Of a stretch of DNA of 64,000 nucleotides, positions 36,366 to 48,999 are shown piece by piece; the first letter of the stretch is position 1; the number at the start of each line of letters is the position of its first letter. The DNA comes from Polytrichum commune. Its lineage: Eukaryota > Streptophyta > Polytrichopsida > Polytrichales > Polytrichaceae. The stretch is taken from the NCBI GenBank assembly GCA_950295325.1, contig OX485805.1, forward strand, positions 21,937,501 through 22,001,500. Direction: 5' to 3'. The notes under the pieces were generated by a model. The model was not told the DNA's origin, made no database searches, and was given only the letters and a program-made list of their open reading frames with translations. The position numbers were made by a program, and so were the translations under genes.

Positions 36366-37499
36366 GAATGCAAGTTTTTACCAAGTAAAGTCATTTATGT
36401 TGGATAATGTCCATACAACCTATTAAATATTTGTTGATAAAATATGAAACGTATAGTAAGAAGTTATAGCATCTGGTGATTCCTAAATAGCAAGCGACAC
36501 TAAATACCATCAACAGTGTACGTATTGTTCTCCCTCTTTAGTATGACACGTTTGGGAAACACAAGAGAAGTTGTCTTCTCATCAATATGACAAATGGCGT
36601 AAAGTTGTCGTATTATTGAGTGAATACGAAAGCATAAGTAATATGAGCTTTAAAATATATACAACAAGTTTAAGCAATATGAAGGTATGAAATAATAACT
36701 TATAACTCCAAACAAACACAAACATTCTCAAGAACTCTTGAAAAAAGAGTCCAAAGATCTCCGGTGTTGCCTACCCAAGTTAGCGACCGTCATCTTATCT
36801 AAACTCCCTACTAACTTTTGAAAACTAATAATTTCATTAACACCAAAATACAAAGAGTTCTCTAATAAGAAACCAGACAACAATGATGCACGACATTCAA
36901 CATCAAGATACTAGTGAAACCACATCCCCCGTGTACAAGACAACACACTAGACAGGACGCCACTCTAACCCTAACCATGTCCATTCTACACTAGTAACCC
37001 TAATTCTCATCAAGTTCCCAATGATAAGTGAAGTTCCCAGGTGAAAATGCATGTATCTTAGATGTACACAACAAAAATGAAAGGAATTTTAGCATCGACT
37101 ACGTACCTCTTTGATATGACAAAACGGAGATTCTAAATGTCGCATTATCGAGTGTCGTAGTCTTATAAAAGAGGGAGTTCTGAACTAAAAAGTCGGGTCG
37201 TACAAAAATGTGTTGTAATATTGAGGGTGTCATATAAATATACGAGTGTCGTGTTAATTAACAATGTTAGAGTGTAGTCTACAAAACACCTTCGTCTAAT
37301 AATAATGTAGGTGTTCTCATCTGCCATGTCAAGCTTGCAGATGGCCAACTCCACTGCCTGCACTTTACTTTAGCTTACGTCTCAGATTTTGCAGTGGCAT
37401 GGACGTCAAACGACTCATGCATGGGCCACTTGTTGCAAGTTCAGAGTGGTACAAAAGCTTCTTTATTTTACGGCCATGGCCCCACTTCCCATGCTTTCT

Positions 37500-38869
37500 A
37501 CGAAGACTATGATCACGGGCCGCTATCTTTAACTTAACTTCTTACGGCATCGTCATCCTCGAGCTCCATGTCTGCGAGGGGGCTTAAAATTCGCGAAGCT
37601 TAAGTCCATCTGTGTGTGCAGGGGCGCTTCGATCGTTTTGGGGTAAGCTGGTTTGTGTTTGAATTGGAACCGATTGGGGCATGTGGACTCTTCGTTCGAT
37701 GCAAACTGAAGTGAGGTAATTTCGTTCTGGGCGGTTGCGTGAAAAGCGCCGAGAATTGACGTCGGAGTTCCGGTTGCAATCGTTTTCGTGATTGCGATCC
37801 TGCTTTCTTGAGCTGGGAGAGCAGGAATGTGCTGAATCTTTTGATTGCTTGAATTGGAGTTTGCTTTTTGCGTTGGGAACCAGAATTGTGTAATCTTCTT
37901 GGAGCTGGGCTTTGAGCTTTCCCTGGTCTGGGATGAAGTGATAAAGATGGTGATTTCTAATTTTCTTCTTTTTGGGCCAAGATTGTTGTAGGTTGTTATT
38001 GATGTGCTTATTTCCTGTATGTTGCCACAATCAGCTGTTTGAACACCGATTTAAGGAGCACTCTTTTGGAGCTGCTTTCGAATTGCAATCATCATCTAAA
38101 GACTATAAAATCTAAGGAACTTTGCAAAACATTCTTAGGAAAAATTGACTTTATTTATTTATTATATTTTTATGTCGTTTTTTTAATATTAGGGGGATGT
38201 TTGGATGGTGAACCTTGCTTGAGAAGAATTGCTTCTGTTTCATTCTAACGACGACATTTGAAAGTGGTTAGACTTTTCGAATTCAGAGACAACTGAAATC
38301 AATGGACTCCTCTCAACGGTCACCTTGTTCCAAGCATGTTGCTCCCGGCCACGTTGTGAAATAACAACTTTCCAAGTCAATAGAAGCATAATTTAGTAGC
38401 AATTCAGAAACAACCGTTTTTTTTAAAGTCGAGAGTTGCCACCCCAGGATTGCACTTGTCATGTCTTTAACGTTCAACGAGGTATAGACTGCAGCGATTT
38501 CCTTCTTTTCGCGATAATATGTGTCCTGACAGCGATGGCGGAACTTAATCTGTACGCTTATTGAGGAGGTAATGCATTCAATTCAACATAGGCGATGTAG
38601 TTAAATGTACCATTCAAATTCGGTTTCCTGTTCGCTTCGTGACATGGATATTCCAATGACACGGATGGAGGTCTCATCCAAGCCGATGCTTCAACACACG
38701 ATGGAAGGCAGAAGCAATAGGTCTCGTGGTTTTGGGTTGAGATGGTTGTCGATGGGGAAAAGGTTACACCCTTTGTCTTTGTCTTTGATGACGATCATTG
38801 AGCCTCAAGTGTTTCATATATTGTGCTTTGACAGAAGGTTTATCAATTAATTTGTTGTAGCCACTCGAG
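37500..38869 (+). promoter_or_regulatory. Probable promoter and leader region of the USP gene
   Basis: Less AT-rich than the DNA to its left. The USP ATG follows TTGTTGTAG|CCACTCGAG, which could be a leader-intron acceptor, so one or more 5'-UTR exons may lie here. No TATA box can be fixed. Confidence 0.3.
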
Positions 38870-41800
38870 ATGGCAGAAGAAATCACCAACAATTCACGCA
38901 CGACAGTGTTGGTAGCTGTGAGCCAGTCCAGCAAAGGCTACCCACACCCTTCGATCAGCAGTCGCCATGCCTTCAACTGGATTCTCAAGAACATCACCAA
39001 ACCTTGTTGTAAGCAGGACTACAAACTACTCATTCTTCATGTCCAAGTGCCGGATTCAGATGGTGAATATCGACCACTCAACCTACTCCTCAATTTTTTA
39101 TTTTTTATTTTTTTTCTTGGACGATGGCTCACAATTACAGAGGCTTTCAGGGTAAGAGCAATGATCATGGCTGGTGGGTCATATATCAATGCACTGTAAC
39201 CTTTTGCCAGAAGCCGCTGCCTGGATTGTATAGTTTGTGATGATTTCCACGTGTGATTTGAGAGATTTCAAGCGATATATGACTGCCATATGGCATAATT
39301 TCAAGAATAATAATAATTAAAAAGGCCGAACTAAGAAGCATGCACTTCACAGTTCCTACATCACATGCCATCGACATGTGGTGATCCTCAGAGAGTTGCC
39401 GCGTCTGTTGTTTGAGGGAGTTTTCACCCTAATTTATGTCGACCTGTATTCTCGCCGATGGGTCCACTCGAAGGTCATCAATCAAATGTACATAATTTTC
39501 TGAAAGCTCGTAATTTTATTTTCATTTTTTACTTGAAAAACTCTCCAGATGACCTTGTCCCTTCATGAGAGTGGTATATTGTTTCACAAGAAAGTCAGAA
39601 TCACTCATTCTGTGAAATCATGGACATGATACTAAATTAAAGGTTATGTTCTCCCATGGCCATCTCTGTGGTAAGATTCGATTCCTCGGGGATAGTGTCG
39701 CTTTTAAATGAGGACCTTCAGAGCAGGATGCAACATGCAAAAGGAAGATCTCATATATATATATATATATGTATATCCTATCTTTCAACATGTTACTTGG
39801 TTATGGCCGAGTGCTAATCGTGGCTGCTTTTGCATCCTCACTACATGTTTTTGGTTCGTTCCTGTGATTTTGCAGGATTGGAAGAACTGGACAGCGTGTA
39901 TGCGAGCCCCAGTGATTTCAAGCACTTGAACCACAAAGAGACCTGCAAAGGACTCGCACTACTTGAAAAGTTTGTCAAGCTATGCAACGAAGCAGAGGTG
40001 ACTCTGACTGACCTAGTCTCTCTTTGAAGTTAGTTTTTCTTTCTTTTCTATTTTGAAGAACCAAGATTCCTCAATGTAATGTACCTAGTCGTGACCACAA
40101 TGTCGGCTGCCTAGGGTTCTCCGATTTTATCCATTTACGTCACTGTACAGTGTTTCTACTCGAATTGCAAATGCAGTTTTTAATCACCAAGATTCAAAAA
40201 CCCAGCCTAAGAGCCACTTCACACACGAGCCAAGAGCCGTGACCATGAAATTGTGAGAGCCCAAAAGAAAGTGTCCAAAGGCCGTCCCAACACGCCTCCA
40301 AAATCATGACGTGTGGTCACGGACCCTCAAGCGTAGGGTGAAGTCGTATGTGACTGGGCCCTCAACCAAATGCTATTTCAATGAATCTCTATTCATGCGG
40401 GTCCTCACACATGATAAAATAGAATAAACCAACGGTTGTGAGCGTTCGGAGTGCCATGGTCTCCCAACGGTTTTGTGTCAGGCCTACGTCCAAGAGGTGG
40501 CTTGTTGAAAATAGTCCAAGTGAGCATGAACACGATCCATTCAATGCCATGTAGGAATCCATGTCGACTTCACATCCATCTTGCATTCACTTATATACTC
40601 CGTTGGTCCCTCACACGTAGTGTGAAGTAGCGAACTTGGACCGGCTCCGCCTTTTCCACCAACGAGAGTGCTTGAAGTGTACTGGTCACGGGCTCTCAGT
40701 CTCGTGTGTGAAGTGGCCCTAACATTACTCAGCTGCCCCGACTTCACTGTGGTTCCGACAATCCGGAGGCTTTAATCTTGAATTTACTGCAGGCAAACTT
40801 ACGAGCTGAGTAAATGTTTATGAGTGCCCATTTCAAAGTGGGAAGATTATTAAAACGACTTATCATCCTCATCAATTTTTATTACTACACTTAAACCAGT
40901 GGCAGGTGGCATGCAAATCTCACGTGACTGAAACAGTCGAATACTGTGAACTTTGAGCTTGAAGAGAACATAATTTTCATGAACCACGAGACAAAAATTC
41001 TGTGAATTTGGATAAAGACCTCAAGAACAGTGATCGGGGAAGATTTTTGGGCATAATCATCGGTTGAGATCCTAGTGTTTAATTTGCAAGTCCAACCGGT
41101 TACATGTTGATGACATCCTCCGGTTTTCCTTTATTAAATTGGGGTATATTAATTCTTCTATAGATTCCTCTAAAACGATCGGTAATTTTCCTCCAGTCTT
41201 GATGAACTTCAATCGGTTTAACTGTAACTAACTGCCGGTTCTCCCTGATCATAACATAGACCTCGAGGCTCACTTTGTGGGCTTTTGCGTTTTGGAGTGT
41301 CAGATTGAATGCGAAGCGTGGATCAAGAAGGGGAACCCGAAAGACATTATTTGTGAGGAAGCTCAGAAGAGGAGCCCTGACCTTTTGGTCCTGGGCAGTC
41401 GCGGGCTCGGAACACTGCAAAGGTAAACTACGCACCAGAGCCCAACATTTTCCTTTTTAATTGCACCCATATCCAGACCATGCCCATCAGCAGTGACCTA
41501 TGCCCACCCATAGCATGACATGTGCGCACCCATGCCCACCCATGCCCACACATAGCATGACATGTGCCCACCCATGCCCACCCATGCCCACCCATGCTAT
41601 TCAAAGTGCGCCCATGTATTCAAAAATTGTGTAATGTGTATTGTGTAATTGTGTAATGTGTCTTGTATGATTGTGTAATTGTGCCCCACCCATGCCCACC
41701 CATGAACAATAATATCACAGTCATGCCCACCCATGCCCACCCATGAACAATAATATCGCAGCCATGCCCACCCATGCCCACCCATGAACAATAATATTGC

Positions 41801-44718
41801 ACCCATGCCCACCCAAAACCCATGGGCATGGGTGGGTATGGGCATGGGCATGGGTATGGGCACCCAATGTAAGGCTCTGCTACGCACTCAAAGCATTGCC
41901 TTAGAGCATCTCCACCCTGCCGCGTTAAAGGGACTTGGCAAGCCCTTTAACGCGGCCTTGGAGAAAAACCTGCCCCACCCCTCCCCAACACCGAGGCCTT
42001 GATTGCCAGGGCTCTTCAAACCTCCGGCTCCACTCACTATCCTCGCGGGTGAGCGTTGCTCTTGCTGCGCCCACATTCCGGGGCCTCATCCACTTGCGAT
42101 TCAGTGAATCGTGCCACTTTTGGGAATCAGGAGCGGTTCTGACAATATTCCTAACAGTTTTTCGGCTTGAAGAGCTAGTATGCAAGTAACGGTGGGGGAG
42201 TGCCACCCTAAAAAAATTTAGTGCATGCTTGGAGCCCTTCAAAGCGCATTTCGAGAGCCTGCCTTTCTGCCCAAGGGTGGAGATGCTCTTACAGAAGAAC
42301 GACGACACAAAGTGTTGTATTCTAGTGTCGTATGGTATTATTTTTAGGTCGATGTGGTAACTGTTTTCTTAAGACGCTTTCTTATGAATAAATTTGCAAA
42401 TCCTGTTGTGGATGATGGAGATTTGGATGCCAAAACAAAGGTTGGCGTATTCCGCATCTTAACGTTCTTGTAAAGGAATGTTGAGATGGATGATTCAGAT
42501 TTGGGTGAGAGGAATCACTTAGTAGGTTGCGACATTGTAAGTTTATAGTGCCCAAATGTTTTCTACAAGGCGTGATAAATAGTGTCCGGTTTAATATTTT
42601 TTTAGTGTCGGTGACACTACACGGGTGGTTTCCAATTCGCATCGAGCAAGGCGGTGAGGAATTGGGGTCACTAAGTACAATATTTAGTGTAGGTTTGTAG
42701 TACTCATCCCCAAGGCATGGAAGTAATTGAACTCTCACAGCGAGCTGGAAGGGGGCTAATTACATTCAAGTCATGTAATGTACTTAGGGCCGCTTTACAC
42801 CTAGAGGCCGGGCCAATTCGTTGTGTAAGAGGTTTGAAATCCTCATTTGTAATTGGCCAAAAGGTTGAATCAGCCCCAACCCTTTTACACCTAGAGGCCG
42901 GGCCGATTTGGTGGTATGAGTTTTTTTAATCAAAAAATGCATGGTATGACACGGCCCGGGCTCATTGAATTGGGTGCACCAAAATGAAAGCCCAATTTCT
43001 GGCCTGGGGGCCAATGCCACATTCCAATTTTTAAAACTTTTAAAAATAAAACATGATTTTTTAGTGAACTATTCCCATTGGATTATGTGGAAATATGAAC
43101 GGCTCTATGCTAGATTATGCTAGATCCGTTGGATTATGCTAGATTTATTGAATCGGCCTAGCTTCTTGGTCCTAAGGCCTTCACATGTGGAAAAATTGGC
43201 CCCCATTCTAATCTCATTATAATGTGTAGTTGAAGCCGGCCTCCAACCCAAAAGAGGCTGAAATTTCATGCAATCGGCCTCAAGGGGAATTGGCCCAGCC
43301 TCTAGGTGCAAAACGGCCCTTCGTTGTGTGTTGACTCAACCCATACTTTTAGCCGGTAGAGTTGCAACAGGTCCTCAGAACCTGAAATTTAGCAAATACA
43401 TATACTTCAACTTATGTCCCTCGTAGAATTATCCATAAAGTCTCTCAAAGAGGGACGAGACCATGGGCTTCATACTTCTTTGAGAGTTTCGCAATTTGTG
43501 TCCAAAAAAATCATTTAAAATTAAACAAATAAATAGATAAATAGATCGTGTCGTGGGGCGGCTTTTCCCAGAGATTATAATAAATGATTTTGGTGCAAGT
43601 GAGTGAGGGTGAGTGTGTGTTGTGAGCCTGGCTTTTTGAATGTGTGATCCAGTGGCTTTCAGAGGGAGGGCTGTCAGTAGTAGTTATCAGCTGACCCAGT
43701 CTAAAGTTGGAGCCGCTTGCCATTCACGATTTTATTGTTTCTTGTTGCCTCATTGTTGTCACATTCAACACCGCAAATCTCGTCCCCCAAAAGGCCGAGA
43801 CTGACTAGGATCGATCTCTGTACGCTCGCCCTGTTTGAATAAGTGGGAATTTTATTTTATTTTTGGCGGTTTTTTGGTTTTCGTTAGTGCAATAGAGTTA
43901 TCTTTAAAAGTTTCTTGAAAACTTGTGCAAATTTTTGATGCCTAAGGAGCATTCAAGTGGTACCATAACATGCTATTTTGGTGAATCGAAGGGAGGCATT
44001 CGACTTGCGCCAAAAGATGGTTAAGTAAGAATGACTTTCACGTCCAACGTTTGACAGCACCGAAAATGATGCTTTTCTCCGAAACTTGACAAGGAGTTCA
44101 TCTTCATATAACCATCTCTTGGCCAAAGTCAAACACCCCCTCTGGCTTCAATCGATTCAACAAGAACATGGGTTACAATACCACTTGAACGCCCCTGAAC
44201 CAATCACAAACCGTCAAAAGTGGGTCGAAACTCAACTCCTCACCAAAACGTGACTTTTGGAGAGACACTTTACGAGCAACCCTAGCGCTTAAAATACGAT
44301 TGAACGTCCTTGGAATTCACGACCAAAGTGCTTGTATATATATATACCCTCACGTTCTCGTTTGTTGGGGGTGTGGTCTTAATTTTATGTGGACAAGGTC
44401 AAGCTCGTCCATCGGTTCAAGCTCCAAAATGCTTTTACTATTAGTGGCTCCACAACTAAGACTATATCTTATCTCATGGTCGTGGTTGTTCCTTCAAACT
44501 CCTTAGTTGCCTCGTGCGACACCAACTCGAAGTTTTGCTTATTAAATTAATACGGTTTTTCGGATCTTGGTGTGTGTGTGTGTGTGTGTTTTTGTGAACG
44601 AATAAGCAGGATATTTGTGGCCGGGGTGAGCTCGTATTGCTCCAAAAACGTCGATTGCCCCATGCTTATCATCAAACGCGATCCAAAAGACGCACCCGAA
44701 GACCCGATGGACGACTAA
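38870..44718 (+). CDS. Universal stress protein (USP/UspA domain)
   Basis: Small soluble alpha/beta protein of the USP family, which in plants is linked to stress responses and often binds ATP. Exons 38870-39062, 39876-39997, 41304-41422 and 44610-44718 join in frame to give 180 aa. The first strand reads TTVLVAVSQSSKG, followed by SSRHAFNWILKN and LLILHVQVPDSDG. Exon 2 holds LDSVYASPSDF and GLALLEKFVKLCNEAE. Exon 3 holds CEAWIKKGNPKDIICEEA and DLLVLGSRGLG. Exon 4 holds IFVAGVSSYCSKNVDCPMLI, then an acidic tail ending DPMDD. All introns are GT-AG. Intron 3 is 3.2 kb and full of repeats. In the loop G-x2-G-x9-G-(S/T) the final G-(S/T) is replaced by A-G, so ATP binding may be altered. Family assignment is firm; the exact start of exon 3 (41304 versus a few bases earlier) is slightly uncertain. 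Confidence 0.93.
40208..40722 (-). mobile_element. MITE-like family A, copy 2 (full length, inverted)
   Basis: Ends TAAGAGCCACTTCACACACG and CGTGTGTGAAGTGGCCCTAA, inverted relative to the copies at 399 and 61928. It lies in USP intron 2 and has no coding capacity. Confidence 0.8.
41030..41260 (+). repeat. Dispersed repeat F, copy 4, just before USP exon 3
   Basis: GGGCATAATCATCGGTTGAG, TCCAACCGGTTACATGTTG and CCTCTAAAACGATCGGTAAT match the copy at 53637-53830 closely. It lies directly upstream of exon 3, so it is near the splice branch region. Confidence 0.65.
41466..41880. repeat. CATGCCCACC minisatellite with an inverted 3' part
   Basis: Units of CATGCCCACC and longer composites with GAACAATAATATC recur across ~350 bp. 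From about 41820 the same motif continues in inverse orientation (GGGCATGGGTGGGTATGGGC). Located in USP intron 3, starting ~45 bp past the donor. Confidence 0.9.
41904..42288. mobile_element. 385-bp MITE with GAGCATCTCCACCCT ends
   Basis: A perfect 15-bp inverted terminus, GAGCATCTCCACCCT, is flanked by TTA on both sides (41901-41903, 42289-42291). A near-end palindrome (GCCGCGTTAAAGGG / CCCTTTAACGCGGC, 41920-41957) forms a second hairpin. TTA targets suit PIF/Harbinger-type MITEs; that class is inferred. Confidence 0.85.
42303..42692 (+). mobile_element. MITE-like family D, copy 1
   Basis: Collinear with 61046-61413: TTGTATTCTAGTGTCGTATGG on the left corresponds to the left D end, and the right end is CACTAAGTACAATATTTAGT. 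Interior words GATTTGGATG and GGTGACACTA are shared. Lies in USP intron 3. Confidence 0.65.
42786..43320. mobile_element. MITE-like element H
   Basis: AGGGCCGCTTTACACCTAGA with GGCCGGGCCAATTC on the left; GAATTGGCCCAGCCTCTAGG then TGCAAAACGGCCCT on the right. A second internal copy of the left end begins near 42885. Lies in USP intron 3; ends resemble families A, B and G. Confidence 0.75.
43946..44203. mobile_element. Foldback element M, copy 1 (~85-bp arms)
   Basis: Begins CATTCAAGTGGTACCATAAC and ends TACAATACCACTTGAACG; inner arm parts TTGGTGAATCGAAGG and CCAAAAGATGGTTA are answered by CTTCAATCGATTCAAC and TAACCATCTCTTGG. A related copy lies at 49219-49476. Located in USP intron 3. Confidence 0.65.
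44570..44590. repeat. (TG)n tract next to the USP exon 4 acceptor
   Basis: About ten TG units end 20 bp before the exon 4 acceptor (AG at 44608-44609). TG/T-rich tracts of this kind can serve as part of the polypyrimidine/UG-rich acceptor context. Confidence 0.85.
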
Positions 44719-44759
44719 GCCGGAATTCATGTGGGCAAAATTCCCATTTTCATCATGAA

Positions 44760-46530
44760 ATGTTGGAGAAAATTCTTAATTTCATACAACATACATAGAG
44801 TCCGACCACCACACAATTTATCACCTAGTGTCACTATACCTAAATAGTCCTATTAGTGTGGGTGGCCTGGAGAATTTAGTGTGGAAATAATTGCTTTATT
44901 GTCTTTGTTGGGGTGGAAGTAACGTGGGCCCAAGACCCCAAGTTTCCCTAAAGACTTTGGAAGACTTTCCGAAGTCTTCCTAGAGGCTTTTAAGAACTTG
45001 GGGCATCACCTATTAGAGCAAGGACACGTAGAGCGTAAGGTGCAGTATTCACTCACATCAAATTCCTAGAAGAATAATTGCCGTGGTCCATGCTAAGTGT
45101 AAGCAAAAGATTTGGCATGGGTTGAAATTTAATGTGGGTTCTAGAGAATTAATGTGGCTGAAAATTCTAGGATTTACATTGTGTACATGTACCGATACTT
45201 GCCAGACTTGTCAAAGGTGGTGATGAGCATTGTCAAACCATTAGAAGTTTATGATTTGTCAATGTTGGCCCAATTTATAATTGTTTTATGCCGGCTTGTA
45301 TTTTATAATTGTTTTCTGTGTTTAAGTGGCAAGAAAGGGTTGTCTTTTCTCAAAGCTTTTTCAAACTCCAAACGTGATCTTCCTCTTTTCATAGGCCTTT
45401 TTCCTTTTGATGCTTCATCAAAATGAAGCAAGGGTGGGTGGGTGAGATTTTTCTTCATCACATGTCTATTGCAGCACTAAACAAACCATTCAATATTGTA
45501 ATCATGGATTTAGTGCTATCTTCTACACATCTACAAAGCTTATTGGAAAATCAATAAAGAATATGTATGCTTATCAAAGTAACTAGATACCCAACTTTTG
45601 TTTCTTTGCTTTCAAGTCAAAGTTTAATAACAAGGGTTGGCATAAAGGTATAGAATCCAATTATATGCCTTGGTATCAAATATCCATCACCTATGGCAAC
45701 TTAAGCTCAAAAGATAGAGCAACAAATGACTACATTATGCTCAATGATCACATGTTATTGTTACAACCAAATAATAAAGCAATGGTGTGATATATAGGCT
45801 TACATACCTCATTTACTATTTGTTGGAAAGCATTCACAACATAACATTATTCGACTATGTGACTAGGTTATGTAGGCCCAGGAACATGTCATGTAAGGTG
45901 CTAGAAATAAACCTTTTGAATGCTTGTCCGTAAGTAAATTCAGCCTAAAAAATTAATGGGATTTGAATGAAGCACTATCATTGAATATTATTAAAATGGA
46001 ACAATTGATAGCACTTGAATAATGTTATGAATGTCCCAACTATTATTATGGAATTTGTGCATTCATCAAATAACTAATCAAAGCAACATGGTAACTTTCA
46101 TTAGTGTAGTATTTCAAGAGTAAAAGATCCTTCAAACATGAGCAATGCACTATTGTTGGTGTTCAAATTGTAAAGTGCTAGCCTCACATGCACCCATGCT
46201 AACCAAAACGTACAATTATATTTTAGAAAGGTGTGTGCCAAATGTCTTCAACTAGGCTCAGTTGCAATCCATGTCACATATTCATCTCACCTATCAATTT
46301 CATTGAGAGGTTGCAAACATTTACACTTGATACAAAAATACCGAGTATACAAACCTGCTCATTTGCCAAATCATGTAACTTTCTTGAATAATGAGAACAC
46401 CTCTTGTATGCCAAACACCACGCGCTTCCACACTTAGCACATGTCTATTGAGCCTTAATGAATAAACTAAGCCAAGTGGGAGACATATGTACAGGCCTCA
46501 ACTTATCACCGAGCTTGCCCAATAAGGTGG
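44760..46530. other. Intergenic, nothing recognised
   Basis: AT-rich non-coding sequence after the USP stop. No bounded repeat was found. Confidence 0.35.
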
Positions 46531-46539
46531 AAGGTGCTA

Positions 46540-48960
46540 GTTCTATTCCCTTTCCCAAAGGCGTCCATTATGCAATGCCTCCTAATCCCGTAAGTGGGGA
46601 GGGTTCGCAAGGTCAGTTTTGGGTGAACTGGGATTGGATTATAGCAAGCATTGGAACGTAGCTAAGGGTGGATTACTTATATGCTTTCATTAAGATCCCG
46701 CATGCAAAATTCGTAAGGGCTCCAAAATTTTATCGAGCGGAGTCTTGATTTTTAGTGCGGGGGGACACATTGAAGAAAAGGTGGGGTGATTTTGGGAGAA
46801 AGCGAGGTTCTATATGGGCAAAAAATGGGGGTGATTTTGGGCGAGTGCCGGGACAGTTTTGGAAGCCATTTACAACGGAAGAAGTGTGGGTCTAAAGAGG
46901 GATTAAGAAGCTAAACGTAAGTGACTTAAAAAATATGTAACATATTCATATGCTATGCAATTTATTTTATTTTTTGTTTCTACCATCTCTAAACCAATTT
47001 GCTAAGCCAATCATGCATTTCACTAATGCAATTGGGCTCCAGAATTAAGCTAGATCAGCCAAAGAGTTGGTTCAAGCACCTTAAAGTACATGGCCATGGA
47101 CAAAATCAGTTGGAATTCAAGTGTTTCCAAACTTGTAACTAGTTACTTATTGATTTATTATATTTTTTAAAATTTTAAATGTTTTTTTTTTTGGGGGGGG
47201 GGGGGGGTGGGAGTCGTTTATTATCTTGAGGGGTATTCTATGCCCTCTAAAATGATCAGTGATTTGCCTAGAAACTTGAAGTCCAAGTGAATGTGATTGA
47301 CTGTGGGCACTGATAGTGTTGAAATGCAATGTGTTCCTAATGCATGGCCACCATCTAGCCTACCTTAACCCTTGACTTCCCAAGGCTATGAAAGGGTTGT
47401 GTTTGAGCGCATTCCACTTCATGTTGTTTGTGGAATTTTCATGGACAAGTGTTGAGGTTAAAGTGGGATATACCCGTAGGATTTTGAAACATGACAAACA
47501 TGGCTAATTTGCAGGGGCTGGGGGGATGGGGTGAAACATCGTTTGGACCTTCAAATCATAGCATTTGAAGGAAGGGATGCACATGAAATTGTCATGTTTT
47601 ATCTCAAATAAAGAACCTTTGATCAATCAAATTCCATGGGGGTGGACTCTTTATTAAAAACCTAAATGACGTGCATGGGTCACTATGCAATTAAATCCCT
47701 ATAAACGAGAAGTTTATACATTAAATATATATATATATATATATATATGTTTTAACGTCATGCTAGAAAATGGACTCATGTGTTTATGCTAAGCTTTTCA
47801 GTTTAATATGATAAATGCTTCACCATATATTCAAATTCCAAATCATTTATTAAATAGGCCTTTACTACACATAAAAGTCACTTTCCCTTTCCAATGAGAA
47901 AGTCATTGAACCTTAATTTCATCCATAGCATGTAACTCAAAGATTGTATCAACAAACAAAGACAAGAGCACATTAATTTAGCCACAATCCAGAGAGCAAA
48001 ACTCAAGGAAGCCCATGAGTGCTCTAAGAGACCCTAATTTGTATTTTTTTAATTCAAAGAATACTTTAAAAAGGACCAAAATGAAAACCCTAACAAGAAC
48101 ATATATGGTAGTCATTAAGAATTACGACCGTATGACAATAATGGATGAAAACATGAATTGGATGAAACTAACACATTTGTTGTCATTTTTTCTCTAAACC
48201 TTAGGACCCCCTTTTGTACATCTATCTTTACTTCAAAAAATTAATAGCCTTTCTAGATGTGCACACTAATTTAAAACAATACCTCTCCCTTATGTATACT
48301 ACATACACTAATGCCTCAAATAATGCCACTTCTTACAATCATATTAGTTCGTATGTAGTATGAAGAGTCCATCCCTTGGGTCAAATTCACCTAGAAAATG
48401 AGTGGATTGCTTGTGTGATCCACTAGATGTGAACAACCCAATAGTTGAGCATCTCCACAAATTCTCAAGCCAAAGTGTGAAAACCACAATGAGCTAGTTG
48501 CCTTGTAATCAGGGTATGCAATTTGTCCCATATTACTAGCTACATAATTGCATAGAATTCCTTAAAACTCAAAAAGTTTCCACAAGATCAATTGAATAGT
48601 TGATGTGAGCATGAAGGACATATTTACAAGAAGATCAAAAAATACTTCACTTCTACCAAAATCAACATCATTGATGTTCAAGCAAAGTTTGCATTGAAGT
48701 GGAAAATATTGATGGGAGTGACCACCCTCATATGTACTCCGCAACACAACAAAAACATGACCACTTCTTATTTTTATAATTTAATTCACATTCTAATCAT
48801 CTTAAAATTGCACGAGTTATGTGTCAATGGGAAGATATCCATATTGGCTTGATGTTATATAGTATTTTGGATTGCGGATGAATGAGGTAGGTGTTGTTAA
48901 TGTAGGGCAGGAATCATCCATCAACCATAAAGTGGTTGCTTGGGAAGTTAAACGTTAAAG
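46540..48960 (+). repeat. Long dispersed repeat N, copy 2, split by element J2
   Basis: Blocks 46540-47050, 47340-47635 and 48381-48960 match copy 1 blocks three, one and two. J2 (47636-48380) sits between the last two, which are adjacent in copy 1. A poly-G run (about 47193-47207) lies between the first two blocks. Confidence 0.6.
47636..48380 (-). mobile_element. Mutator-like element J, copy 2, with an empty-site control
   Basis: Left end ATGGGGGTGGACTCT, right end AGAGTCCATCCCTTGGG. Flanks TCAAATTCC and TCAAATTCA agree at eight of nine bases. In repeat N copy 1 (near 15920) the same junction is uninterrupted, with a single TCGAATTCA. The element holds an (AT)n tract and a decayed version of the J1 frame. 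Confidence 0.85.
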
Positions 48961-48999
48961 TCTCTCAAAAACCCGTGTATTGGTAGGGACTTTTACCCT

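Noticed and set aside
38605-38850. Upstream ORF or separate gene before USP
   Set aside because: No domain or conserved feature; probably leader or leader-intron sequence.
41275-41460. Arginine-rich frame WAFAFWSVRLNAKRG
   Set aside because: It is the wrong frame of USP exon 3.
41466-41880. CRISPR-like array
   Set aside because: The repeats are 10-bp plant minisatellite units without uniform spacers, in an intron, and the genome is eukaryotic.
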